A DNA stretch of 64,000 nt, taken from positions 1-64,000 of the forward strand of contig CAKRZE010000007.1 of the NCBI GenBank assembly GCA_934432725.1, in the 5' to 3' direction. Source of the stretch: an uncultured Eubacteriales bacterium (GTDB lineage: Bacteria; Bacillota; Clostridia; Oscillospirales; CAG-272). Below the pieces are notes generated by a model. The model made no database searches. It was not told where the DNA came from and was given only the letters and a program-made list of their open reading frames with translations. A program made the translations under genes and the position numbers. Shown piece by piece: positions 1 to 8,015 of the stretch (positions are counted from its first letter, which is position 1; each line of letters opens with the position of its first letter).

Positions 1-154
1 GGCAAGGCTGCCGGAGGCTGTGTGAATTTCATTTTTATTGTGCCCGGCGCGCCCGGATGCCGCAAACAAGCAGCCGGGCAGCTCCGTGCGGGAGCGCCCC
101 GGCGCCGTCAGGCTTCGGAGCAGAAGCCTCCGCTTCCCGTCGGGCTGTGCCGGA
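1..154. other. left edge, no gene seen
   Basis: These 154 bases lie downstream of the holin gene on the minus strand. I see no convincing reading frame or terminator. In phages of Gram-positive bacteria an endolysin gene often follows the holin, so one may lie just outside the window; that is inference. Confidence 0.4.
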
Positions 155-370
155 TCACTCTCCGCTCCCGTCCCGCACCTCCGGCAGTCCGGCGACCGAT
201 GTCAGAAGCGACAATATGCCCGCCAGCGCCGATGCCGAGGCGACCGCAAGCCAGTTGACCTCCCCCAGCACCGCAGCCGTGCCGACGGTTGCCGCGGCGG
301 TCTGTGCGACGGTTTTCAGGGCGCGGATTCCGGCTGCCCTGAGCCAGCATTTCAGCTTTTCTTTTTTCAT
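155..370 (-). CDS. phage holin, r1t-like
   Basis: A 71-residue protein with a charged start (MKKEKLKCW), an Ala/Val-rich membrane segment at about residues 15-35 containing the run KTVAQTAAATVG, a short turn (GEVNWLAV), and a second membrane segment (ASASALAGILSLLTSVAGLP). This resembles the phage r1t holin family, whose members pierce the inner membrane so that endolysin can reach the peptidoglycan. It is the last gene of a minus-strand tail/lysis cassette, 126 bp after the XhlA-like gene. The ATG at 370 has no strong ribosome site. Family membership is recognised from the pattern and is fairly secure; activity in this host is inference. Confidence 0.75.
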   Translation of the reverse strand: MKKEKLKCWLRAAGIRALKTVAQTAAATVGTAAVLGEVNWLAVASASALAGILSLLTSVAGLPEVRDGSGE

Positions 371-496
371 TTTGGTGCCCGCAGCTTCTGTTCCAAGAAG
401 CTTCCTTTCTTTTTTCGGTTTTGGTTTTTTCAGTTGATTTTTCGGCTTGAACAGCCGCAGAAGGCAGGGCTGCCGGCGGCAGCCCCGCCCCCCGGA

Positions 497-784
497 TCAT
501 TTGAGGATCAGCGCCAGAAGCGCTCCGATAAGACCCGCTCCCAAAGCCGTCAGAACGGCTCCGGTCACCTTGTCCCACAGCTTCCCCGGCTTTCCGATGA
601 CGGATTTGACGTCCGTCTTGATCTCCTCAACGTCCGACCGGACGCCGTCCAGCCGCTCGCCCATCCGCCCCACCGCAACGGTCAGAGCCCGGAGATCGCC
701 GACCTCCCGCTCCACCGCATCGATCCGGTGGTGTGCGCTTTTGGCGCTGTCCAAAGCCTGTTGTGCCACGGAATGCTCGTCCAC
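497..784 (-). CDS. XhlA-like phage lysis protein
   Basis: A protein of 95 residues if translation starts at the GTG at 784, which follows the purine-rich stretch AAGGGGGTGA; a TTG at 829 would give 110 residues. The first two thirds is a heptad-like helix (HSVAQQALDSAKSAHHRIDAVE and onward) likely to form a coiled coil. The last part is a single membrane anchor (VLTALGAGLIGALLALILK). This is the layout of haemolysin XhlA proteins of PBSX-like prophages, which act with a holin in host lysis. Its position between a tail protein and a holin supports the call. Confidence 0.75.
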   Translation of the reverse strand: MDEHSVAQQALDSAKSAHHRIDAVEREVGDLRALTVAVGRMGERLDGVRSDVEEIKTDVKSVIGKPGKLWDKVTGAVLTALGAGLIGALLALILK

Positions 785-849
785 GGTCCTCACCCCCTTC
801 TTCACGCCGGGACGGCGGTTATTCTGCAAAAAATGCCCGTTCGGAGGGG

Positions 850-1346
850 TTATGCCCGCTCCCGCGCAGCCGCGTACTCCTCCGGGTCAAACGCGGTGTC
901 GGTTCTGCACCTGTAAAGATGCCGATTGTAAACCGCATACTCGCCGGTCGGGTAGATGTCATGCGCTCCGGTCGGATGCACGAAATTCCGCGCGGTCCCG
1001 GCTGTTTTGCCGTGGAGCGGTCGGTGGAAGGTGTACCACGCCGCGCTGCCCGGCTTGATGTCGGGATGCACGGCAGTATCGTAGGCTTGCAGGCACTCCC
1101 ACACCTGACCGTTTGCGGCATAGACCTCGCCGACCGTGTGGCTGCCCGCCGCCCAGTCGGGATAGAGCGCACCGCACCGGATCCGATCATCGTCGGTTTG
1201 GGGCTGTTTTCCCCGGATGAGCAGCTTCACAGCCGCCGCGATTGCCTCCAGCTCGGAAAAATCAGCCGTGTGACCGGCTGCTCTCTGAGCGCCGCAAGCT
1301 CCTCTGCGGTCAGCTCAAGGTATTCTCCGTTTACATATTTTTTCAT
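850..1346 (-). pseudogene. prophage tail-associated carbohydrate-binding protein, frameshifted
   Basis: The reading frame opens at ATG 1346, two bases after the stop of the tail gene, with the start MKKYVNGEYLELTAEEL, a typical N terminus of Firmicutes prophage proteins. It runs into a stop after 39 codons. A second frame, continuous with ...DFSELEAIAAAVKLL, carries the remainder: a domain with WAAGSHTVGEVYAANGQVWE and YNRHLYRC, the pattern of chitin/carbohydrate-binding tail modules. One missing base near 1265-1280 joins the two frames into a protein of about 165 residues, the normal family size. It is therefore either a real frameshift mutation or an assembly error. Without repair, the C-terminal part could only start at GTG 1230. 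Confidence 0.65.
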
Positions 1347-1347
1347 A

Positions 1348-2352
1348 TCAGCACCCCCAGACCGTGATTGTACCGCCGGTACATATATATTCGTCCGCGA
1401 AAGAACCCAACTTCAGATATAGGGAGGCTGCTTTCCCGACATTCATGATCGGATTGTATTGCATAAGCGCATTTCCGGCTGCGGTTGTGCCTGATGATGA
1501 CTGCGGCGATTCCATGACCTCCCAGAATACTCCGTTCCAGTGAAGCTTCGCCCATTGATTTTTTATGGCAGGGTCTTTCCCGATGGAGAAATCCGCCATC
1601 ACAATGCTCGGATTATTTATGTGTATTCGCCAGCTGCTTCCGCCCCCTGAGTTTTTTAAGCCCTGTGCATACACAACAATGTCGGTCAGGGGATTGTCAA
1701 GCGTCTTTGTGACCCCCTGTGCAAGATCGGTCACATCGACCGTGGCAATCAGGGACAGCTCTTTGCTCCCTCCGCCCCCGACCGGCATGTCCGTAGCCTC
1801 CCAGCTCGTCGGATAGCCATCCGCATCCACGGTTTTAACCTTGACGGTTTGTCCGACGGCAGCTGCGGTGATGCCGAGAGGATTGATGCCTGCGGCTGCT
1901 GCTTCAGCCGCTTCCTTTGCCGCTGCGGCGGACTGCTTTGCGGATTCGGCTGCTTCGGAAAGCATCCGCAGCTCGGCAACGGCTTTTGCGCACTCCTCAT
2001 AAGCGGGAACCGGCGCCGAAGCCGTTCCGATTCCCTGCCGGATCACGCCCTCAAACACATTGGTTTTCCGGACCAGAGTATATTTTCCGTCCTCATCGCA
2101 ATGCAGTGCGCAGAACTGGCAGAGAACCGTCTGCTCCTGTGAGAGCAGGCTGCCGGGGACCTTTGCGCTGCCGTCGGTCAGGTCGATTTCATAAATTTTT
2201 CCGTCCCCGTAATCCAGCCGGAGCACATACAGCTCTGCCTCCGCTTCTTTTTCAAATACCGCTTCGATCCTGCGTGCATCCGTTTCTCCCACGTAGCCCA
2301 GAAGACGGTCCGTCACCCGTGCACTGTACGTGCGGTCCACATGAAATTTCAT
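1348..2352 (-). CDS. phage baseplate/tail fibre protein, BppU-like N terminus
   Basis: A 334-residue protein. The N-terminal 110 residues (MKFHVDRTYSARVTDRL..., mostly beta strand) resemble the baseplate upper protein (BppU) attachment domain of Gram-positive phages. An Ala/Lys/Glu-rich helix (about 120-150) probably forms a trimeric coiled coil. The rest is a Gly-rich receptor-side tip ending GTITVWGC. The start has a good ribosome site (AAGGAGG, about 11 bases upstream). It is the first gene of the cassette, and no other tail genes lie upstream, which is unusual because tape-measure and baseplate genes normally precede it. Confidence 0.7.
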   Translation of the reverse strand: MKFHVDRTYSARVTDRLLGYVGETDARRIEAVFEKEAEAELYVLRLDYGDGKIYEIDLTDGSAKVPGSLLSQEQTVLCQFCALHCDEDGKYTLVRKTNVFEGVIRQGIGTASAPVPAYEECAKAVAELRMLSEAAESAKQSAAAAKEAAEAAAAGINPLGITAAAVGQTVKVKTVDADGYPTSWEATDMPVGGGGSKELSLIATVDVTDLAQGVTKTLDNPLTDIVVYAQGLKNSGGGSSWRIHINNPSIVMADFSIGKDPAIKNQWAKLHWNGVFWEVMESPQSSSGTTAAGNALMQYNPIMNVGKAASLYLKLGSFADEYICTGGTITVWGC

Positions 2353-2661
2353 CCTTTCAAAATCCTCCTTGCGGTTTTATCGTGCCTTTAGTATAGTCAA
2401 AAGCGGTCCTGCTGTCGTCCCCGCTTATTCCGCGCGGATTCCCCGGTTTTTCCATTCGTTTTCCGTCCTGCCGGACGTATGAGGTGCACTGCGCGGCTCC
2501 GGACCGGAAAAGCAGCCCGGCGCGTTTCGTCCGTGGGAGTTCCGGCGTGCGGCATGGGCGTCATGGCGGGGGGGAGGCGCATTTCGCCGAAAAGCGGTGC
2601 GGGCATGCCGATGCACACGGCGTGTGGGGCGGGATATCGGCGCAGGTCCGTCCCGTTCGGC

Positions 2662-2699
2662 AAAAAAGGCTGTTAAAAACCTTGATGTCTTTAACAGCC
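2662..2699 (-). terminator. rho-independent terminator (minus strand)
   Basis: A 10-bp stem GGCTGTTAAA/TTTAACAGCC with a 12-nt loop. On the minus strand it is followed at once by six T. It would stop transcripts coming from the lipoprotein gene at 3318 before they enter the phage cassette. Confidence 0.75.
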
Positions 2700-3013
2700 T
2701 CTTAAAAGTGCCTGCCGTAACGGTGTTGTTTTGACGCGGGCTTGGTCGTTTTTGCTCCCATGCTTTTGTTTTTTCGGCTTTTCCGGCGGCGCTCTGCCTT
2801 CGGGACCAATGCCGGACGGTGTAAAAAACACAAAATGTGTTTGTCACACCTCCGACGCCCCGACCGGGATGTTTTAAGTCCTTGCCGCCATGCCCCCTTG
2901 CCGCGCCTTTTCCGCAGGATCCGTGTCGGCTTCTCCTGCGTGACGCAAACAGTGCCGCGGAGCAATGGTCTGTTCCGGCAAAAATAATTCGGCGCATGCG
3001 TACAAACAGGAAT

Positions 3014-3038
3014 CCCCCGCAGACCTTGTCTGCGGGGG
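3014..3038. other. strong 11-bp hairpin
   Basis: CCCCCGCAGAC and GTCTGCGGGGG pair perfectly around a 3-nt loop. No T-run follows immediately on either strand (five T lie 12 nt downstream on the plus strand). It may be a 3'-end processing or stabilising structure of the lipoprotein transcript. Confidence 0.5.
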
Positions 3039-3317
3039 ACGTTCTATGCTTTTTGATTCGGACTTTGCGTTCCGACCGTCTTTTATTTTGCTGTCACGGC
3101 GTTATACGGAAAAGCCTCTTTTTTGAAATTGCATCCGGTTTTGCGGGGCAAAATCGGTGTCCTTCGGACAACGGAAGCCGCAGAATGCCGGTAAACGCCT
3201 TGTGCTTCGGGCTTCGGCTCTTTGGAGGCAGGATAGCGGCGTCTTCCGTCCGTATCGGAAGACAAAAACCGTGCCGGAAACCGCAAAGACTTGACCCGAC
3301 CGGTCAGCCCGCTTTCG

Positions 3318-3824
3318 TTACGACTCCGCCGTATCAAAGTTCACCGTCTTTGCCCATTTGACAAAGTACGGCTTATCCGCTTCATAATCCGCGGTTTTGC
3401 AGGAAAACTGAACCATCCAGAATGCATCCGGTGCCTTGTACAAAAACGTCAGGTACTTGTACTCCGTCTGCGTGGTCTCGTTTGTCCATGTATACTCCAG
3501 ACAGGTCATGCCATCGACCGTTTCAATGCCGCTCGGGGATTTGGAGGCGTTTGCCTTCAGGACCAGAGCCGCGTACTCCAGCAGCGACATTGCGGAAATG
3601 CCGTCGGCGGTCTCCCGCAGGGCGAATACCGCGATTTCGGAGGAGTCAAAGCATGCGGTGTAACCCTCCATGTCCTTTTTGGAAAATCCGCTGGTCAGGG
3701 TGATATTCATCCCCTCGACAGAAAAGGTCTTGTCCTTGGCTTCCTTTACATTTTTGGTTCCGCAGCCGGCGAAAAGAAGCAGCGAGGCTGCTGTGAGGAT
3801 ACCTGCGAGAATTCTCTTAAACAT
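3318..3824 (-). CDS. small lipoprotein of unknown function
   Basis: A 168-residue protein with a lipoprotein signal: positively charged start (MFKR), hydrophobic core, and lipobox LLFAGC with the acylated Cys at residue 21. The mature part is a mixed alpha/beta domain (FSVEGMNITLTSGF ... YTACFDSSEIAVFALRE ... YLTFLYKAPDAFWMVQFSC). This looks like the PsbP/DUF1795-type fold that many Firmicutes carry as surface lipoproteins, but I cannot assign a role. It has a promoter at 3896-3924 and is divergent from the heparinase-type lyase gene. The start has the ribosome site ACAGGAG about 10 nt upstream. Confidence 0.75.
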   Translation of the reverse strand: MFKRILAGILTAASLLLFAGCGTKNVKEAKDKTFSVEGMNITLTSGFSKKDMEGYTACFDSSEIAVFALRETADGISAMSLLEYAALVLKANASKSPSGIETVDGMTCLEYTWTNETTQTEYKYLTFLYKAPDAFWMVQFSCKTADYEADKPYFVKWAKTVNFDTAES

Positions 3825-3895
3825 CGTCCGTATACTCCTGTCGTTTATTTCGGAAAGAAAGTCCGGTGCCGTGCGGCATTGCTTTCTCCCCGTTT

Positions 3896-3924
3896 ACTAT
3901 AACACAGTCTGCGGAGAAATGCAA
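3896..3924 (-). promoter_or_regulatory. sigma-A promoter of the lipoprotein gene
   Basis: On the minus strand TTGCAT (3919-3924), a 17-bp spacer, and TATAGT (3896-3901). It points to the lipoprotein gene about 70 bp downstream. Confidence 0.65.
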
Positions 3925-3963
3925 GCAGAATCCGGAAGTCCGCACAAAAACGGAAGTGTGCGA

Positions 3964-3992
3964 TTGACAAGCCGGAAAATGTCTGCTACACT
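3964..3992 (+). promoter_or_regulatory. sigma-A promoter of the heparinase-type gene
   Basis: TTGACA (3964-3969), a 17-bp spacer, and TACACT (3987-3992) preceded by an extended -10 TGC. It lies about 70 bp before the start codon at 4061 and is divergent from the lipoprotein promoter. Confidence 0.75.
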
Positions 3993-4060
3993 GTAGGAGA
4001 AAAAGCCGGAGCCGGACGAAAGCGCCGGCGGCAGCCAAAAGAAAGGAAAGGTACTCTTTC

Positions 4061-6193
4061 ATGCAAAAGGAAGCAAAAACGCCGCTTGCGTATCGCAAGG
4101 ACCGCCTTGTACACCCCCGCCTTTTGTTCACCGTCGGGGAGCTCGGTGCGCTGCGCGACCGCTGCGCACGGGAGCCGGAGACCGAAGGGGAGCTTGCCCG
4201 CATCCGGACGGAGGCGGAGGCGAAGCTCAAAAAGGAGTTTCTGACGGAGGAATATGCAAACAGCGTGTATTCGCAGCACGGCAGATTTTATGAGATCGGA
4301 GATTCCTTTACCGATGCGGCGCATACGCTCGGGCTTTTGTACTGTCTGACGGGAGAAAAGCGGTATGCGGAAAAGCTGCGGGACGGCATGCTGCATTACG
4401 CTGCTTTCCGGTGCTGGACCGGACCGGCAAACAAGGACCGGGATACGCCGTGGAGGAGCGACCTCTCTACCACGCGGATCCTCTATGCGTTCGCGGTTGC
4501 CTATGACTGCATTTATGACTTTCTGACGGAGCCGGAGCGGAAGCAGATCCGGGATGCAATGCGGAAGAACGGAATTCTGCCGCTTTTGTCCGACTGGGTC
4601 CTGCCCGGCAGCAGAATCCATGCGCTGGACTCCATGGGGCATAACTGGTGGTCGGTCTGCATCAGCCTGGCGGGAGTCGGACTGTGCGCGATCTATGAGG
4701 ATGTGCCGGAGGGGGCGGAATGGATGGCGCTTATCCTCGGCGCGCTGCACGGCTACTGCAATTACCGCGGGGAGCTGCTTCTGAACAAGGCGCCGAACTT
4801 TGACGAGAAGGGCTTGTTTTACGAAAGCGCAGGATATTTCAATTACGGGACGGGAGAGCTTGCACGTTTTAAATTCGTATTCGACCGCCTGTTTGAAAAC
4901 GGGGAAGGACGGACGGAGTTTGCCCATCTTCGGCAGGCTCCGGAGGCGTTTATGTCGATGTCCTATCCCACCTCCGATCCGTCTGCCCCGCTGCTCTTCC
5001 CGAACTTCGGGGACAGCAGACTGGAGGGCGGCTTTTATGAGCTGCCGATGTATCTCCTGCTCTGCGGGATCGACCATCCCGCGCTGCACTATGCTTACGG
5101 TGTCTACAAAAAGCGGCGTGACCTGTTTGATCTCCTCTACCCGGAGAGGCTGAGCGGCGCGGGGTCCCTTGCGGGTCTTCCGACGGAGGCGGTGTTTGAT
5201 AAGAGCGGTTATGCCTATCTGCGCACCTCATGGGAGAATGACGCCGTTCTGCTTGCCGTCCGCTGCGGCTATACATGGAATCACGCGCACAGCGATGCCG
5301 GGCACTTTATCCTGCTCGCCGACGGAGCGCCGGTCATTTCCGATTCCGGAAACTGCCCCTATAACCGCCCCGAATACACCTCCTATTACCGCACCTGCGA
5401 GGCGCACAATGTTGTCACGATCAACGGCGCGGCGCAGCGGGAGGACGCCATCACGCGCGGCTCCAAATTTCCGGGAACGCTGTCGCACTTTATGAGCGGG
5501 ACCTTCCGGTACCTTCTGGCAGACGCGACCGGACCCACCTGCGACAGCTGCAACCGGAATTACCGCAGCTTCCTCTGGCTCTGCCCCGATCTGCTTTTGG
5601 TTATCGATGATCTGCGGGCAAACAGTCCCTCCTCGTTCGCGTCCCTTCTGCACTGTGCGGGAGAGACTGCCGCCGAGGGAAACGGGACGGTCCGCGCAGC
5701 CGGAAGGACACCGCTCCGCACCACGGTTCTGTACCCCGAGCGGATCAGACCGGAAAGGCGCACCGGCTATCTGCCCTCCGCCGATCCGGACGAAGCGCAT
5801 CCTCTGCCGAAGCAGACCTACTATGCGTTTCTGGCGGAGGAGAAAACAGAGGTCATGCAGTTCATGACGCTCTACGGGCTGCACGGCGCGGCGGACTGCG
5901 AGCCGGTGCGGCTTTCCGGTGAAAACCGGATCGGCATGGAGCTGTGCTATCGGGGGGACACCTTCCGGGTTGCCTACAACCTCCTCTCCGACGGCAGAAA
6001 GATGCACGAAAACAGCAATAACTGTCTGCTCGGCTTTGAGACGGACGCGTATCTGCTCGCCGTGAAGCAGGACGCCTCCAGACAGACGGCAGTGCTGATG
6101 ATATACGGCAGCTATCTGCGTCAGAACGGCAGAAGCCTGTATGAAAGCTTTACAAAGGACTGCGTTGAGCTGAAGCTGACGCAGGAGGCGTGA
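4061..6193 (+). CDS. heparinase II/III family polysaccharide lyase, cytoplasmic
   Basis: A 710-residue protein with an N-terminal alpha-helical toroid (about residues 20-370) and a C-terminal heparinase II/III beta-sandwich domain starting near 380 (SGYAYLRTSWENDAVLL). The hallmark cluster NHAHSDAGHF (H408, H410, D412, H415) and the strand VISDSGNCPYNRPEYTSYYRT fit lyases that eliminate uronic-acid-containing glycans. There is no signal peptide, so it probably acts on imported oligosaccharides rather than on outside polymer. The start follows AAAGAAAGGAAAGG. No transporter or sugar regulator sits beside it, so the substrate (heparin-like, alginate-like or other uronide) cannot be told. Confidence 0.85.
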   Translation: MQKEAKTPLAYRKDRLVHPRLLFTVGELGALRDRCAREPETEGELARIRTEAEAKLKKEFLTEEYANSVYSQHGRFYEIGDSFTDAAHTLGLLYCLTGEKRYAEKLRDGMLHYAAFRCWTGPANKDRDTPWRSDLSTTRILYAFAVAYDCIYDFLTEPERKQIRDAMRKNGILPLLSDWVLPGSRIHALDSMGHNWWSVCISLAGVGLCAIYEDVPEGAEWMALILGALHGYCNYRGELLLNKAPNFDEKGLFYESAGYFNYGTGELARFKFVFDRLFENGEGRTEFAHLRQAPEAFMSMSYPTSDPSAPLLFPNFGDSRLEGGFYELPMYLLLCGIDHPALHYAYGVYKKRRDLFDLLYPERLSGAGSLAGLPTEAVFDKSGYAYLRTSWENDAVLLAVRCGYTWNHAHSDAGHFILLADGAPVISDSGNCPYNRPEYTSYYRTCEAHNVVTINGAAQREDAITRGSKFPGTLSHFMSGTFRYLLADATGPTCDSCNRNYRSFLWLCPDLLLVIDDLRANSPSSFASLLHCAGETAAEGNGTVRAAGRTPLRTTVLYPERIRPERRTGYLPSADPDEAHPLPKQTYYAFLAEEKTEVMQFMTLYGLHGAADCEPVRLSGENRIGMELCYRGDTFRVAYNLLSDGRKMHENSNNCLLGFETDAYLLAVKQDASRQTAVLMIYGSYLRQNGRSLYESFTKDCVELKLTQEA

Positions 6194-6367
6194 CAGGGAG
6201 GAACGGGTACGGCTCTGTATGAGTTTGCGGGCGCCGATGCCGTGCGTCAGCCGGTGCCGGAGGACGCGGGACCGATATATGACCGGATGGAGAAAATCCG
6301 TCCGGCTGCGTGATGCAGAATGGGGTGCCTGCACGGTGCCTCCGGGCGTGAAAGCCGATGCGAAAAA

Positions 6368-6400
6368 TACAGGGACTGCCGTTTTCTGCGGCAGTCCCTG
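6368..6400. terminator. bidirectional terminator between lyase gene and phoU
   Basis: A perfect 12-bp stem CAGGGACTGCCG/CGGCAGTCCCTG (6370-6381, 6389-6400) with a 7-nt loop. On the minus strand it is followed by TATTTTTC and ends the pst-phoU operon. On the plus strand it is followed by TTCGGTTTTC and may also end the lyase transcript. Confidence 0.8.
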
Positions 6401-6488
6401 TTCGGTTTTCTCCGTCCGGAGCGGTATTTCCGGAGTGCACCGGGTTTTGGGCGAGGCGGAAAAGCTCCCGCTGACCCCGTGCGGCGGC

Positions 6489-7151
6489 TTATTCCTCCAG
6501 CGCCGGCTCCTGATCCTTCGGGTGTGTTCCGGTGATTGCGTAGACCACCCATTCGGCAATGTTGGTTGCGTGGTCGGCAATCCGCTCCAGATATTTGGCG
6601 ATCATCAGAAGATCGACCAGATATTCTCCGTCGCCGCGGTCGGAAATCATGCCGATCAGCTCCCGGCGGATCCGGGAGAACCAGTCGTCCACAATATCAT
6701 CGTCCCGGATGACCTTCTGCGCAAGGGGAAGATCCCGCTTGACGAACGCTTCAATGCTCTCGTTTACCATCCGGATCGTTTCCGATGCCATGCTGTGCAG
6801 ATCCGCCTCCTGCCGGTTGGTTCTGCCGAGGATATAGGCGGCGATCTCGGCGATGTCCGAAGCCTGATCCCCGATTCTTTCCATGTCGGATACCATTTTC
6901 AGCGCGGAGGAGATTTCCCGCAGGTCGGATGCGACCGGCTGCTGCCGCAGAATCAGGCGGAGACAGAGGTTTTCGATCTCCCGTTCCTTGCGGTCGATTC
7001 CCGCATCGACGGTAAAGACATGCTTTCTGAGCGCATCGTCGTTTTCGGTCAGTGCCCGGATTGCGGAGGCAATCGCCTCCTCGCACATCATTCCCATCTC
7101 GGTCAGCGCTCCGTGCAGCTGCCTGAGCTGTGATACATAACTGTCCCGCAT
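6489..7151 (-). CDS. phoU: phosphate transport regulator PhoU
   Basis: A 220-residue all-helical protein with the two tandem three-helix PhoU repeats. Typical metal/acidic motifs include ERIGDQASDIAE in the first repeat and YLERIADHATNIAEW in the second. PhoU links the Pst transporter to the PhoR kinase and keeps the Pho response off when phosphate is plentiful. It is the last gene of pstSCAB-phoU, beginning 2 bp after pstB, and is followed by the terminator at 6368. Its presumed partner PhoR is encoded about 52 kb to the right in this window. Confidence 0.95.
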   Translation of the reverse strand: MRDSYVSQLRQLHGALTEMGMMCEEAIASAIRALTENDDALRKHVFTVDAGIDRKEREIENLCLRLILRQQPVASDLREISSALKMVSDMERIGDQASDIAEIAAYILGRTNRQEADLHSMASETIRMVNESIEAFVKRDLPLAQKVIRDDDIVDDWFSRIRRELIGMISDRGDGEYLVDLLMIAKYLERIADHATNIAEWVVYAITGTHPKDQEPALEE

Positions 7152-7153
7152 GC

Positions 7154-7909
7154 TTATCCGAACCTCCCTGAAATATAATCTTCGGTTTCCCGTTTCTCCG
7201 GGGTGTTGAAAATCTTTTCCGTATCTCCGAACTCCACCAGCTTCCCCAGCAGAAAAAACGCGGTTTTATCGGAAACGCGCACTGCCTGCTGCATGTTGTG
7301 CGTCACCATGATGACGGTATACCGCTCCTTCAGCGTGGAGATCAGGTCTTCAATGCGGGAGGTCGATATCGGGTCAAGCGCGGAGGTGGATTCGTCCATC
7401 AAAAGGATCTCCGGCTCCACGGCGAGCGCCCGCGCGATGCAGAGACGCTGCTGCTGCCCGCCGGACAGCCCGAGCGCACTTGTTTTCAGCCGGTCCTTGA
7501 CCTCGTCCCAGAGGGCTGCATTCCGCAGAGAGCGCTCCACGGTTTCCTCCAGCTCCCTGCCGCGGCGCATGCCGTGCAGACGCGGACCGTAGGCAACGTT
7601 GTCAAAAATGCTCATCGGAAAGGGATTTGCCTTCTGGAAAACCATGCCGATCCGCTTGCGCAGCCAGGTCACCTCGCACTGCGGACCGTAAATGTCGGTT
7701 CCGCGGTAGCGCACGCTGCCCGAGACCCGCACAGAGGGAATCAGATCGTTCATGCGGTTTAAGGTTTTCAGAAAGGTGGACTTTCCGCACCCGGACGGTC
7801 CGATCAGGGCGGTCACCTGATGCTCCGGGATGGAGCAGCTGATATCCTTGAGCGCCTGATGGTCTCCGTACCAGAGCTTTAAATCGGTTGTGGTAATAAT
7901 GTCAGACAT
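7154..7909 (-). CDS. pstB: phosphate ABC transporter ATP-binding protein PstB
   Basis: A 251-residue ABC ATPase. Walker A is GPSGCGKST (about residue 37), the signature is LSGGQQQR, Walker B is ILLMDEST, and the family-specific NRMNDLIP and FQKANPFPMSIFDNV segments identify PstB rather than another importer ATPase. It powers uptake of inorganic phosphate through PstC/PstA. A gap of 106 bp separates it from pstA, and it is nearly contiguous with phoU. The ATG at 7909 lies after AAAGGAG with a spacing of about 13. Confidence 0.95.
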   Translation of the reverse strand: MSDIITTTDLKLWYGDHQALKDISCSIPEHQVTALIGPSGCGKSTFLKTLNRMNDLIPSVRVSGSVRYRGTDIYGPQCEVTWLRKRIGMVFQKANPFPMSIFDNVAYGPRLHGMRRGRELEETVERSLRNAALWDEVKDRLKTSALGLSGGQQQRLCIARALAVEPEILLMDESTSALDPISTSRIEDLISTLKERYTVIMVTHNMQQAVRVSDKTAFFLLGKLVEFGDTEKIFNTPEKRETEDYISGRFG

Positions 7910-8015
7910 ATAATGAAACCGTCTCCTTTGTCAGATCAGTCGGGGGCATTGCCGGTTGAAGTGCGCCGGGGGGGAGAGGCGCACCTGCGGTATGCGGCAG
8001 ACTTTTTCCGGGGGA

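Larger units (their letters stand above)
2353..3317. other. 965-bp spacer with two hairpins
   Basis: I find no convincing gene between the tail gene and the lipoprotein gene; open frames here lack ribosome sites and family resemblance. The stretch holds a rho-independent terminator at 2662-2699 reading on the minus strand and a very strong 11-bp hairpin at 3014-3038. TATACT near 2390-2396 could serve as a -10 element for the phage cassette, but I see no good -35. Confidence 0.5.

Noticed and set aside
2425..2997. 190-codon minus-strand open frame upstream of the phage cassette
   Set aside because: Crosses the rho-independent terminator at 2662, has no ribosome site and an Arg/Lys-rich composition without resemblance to known proteins.
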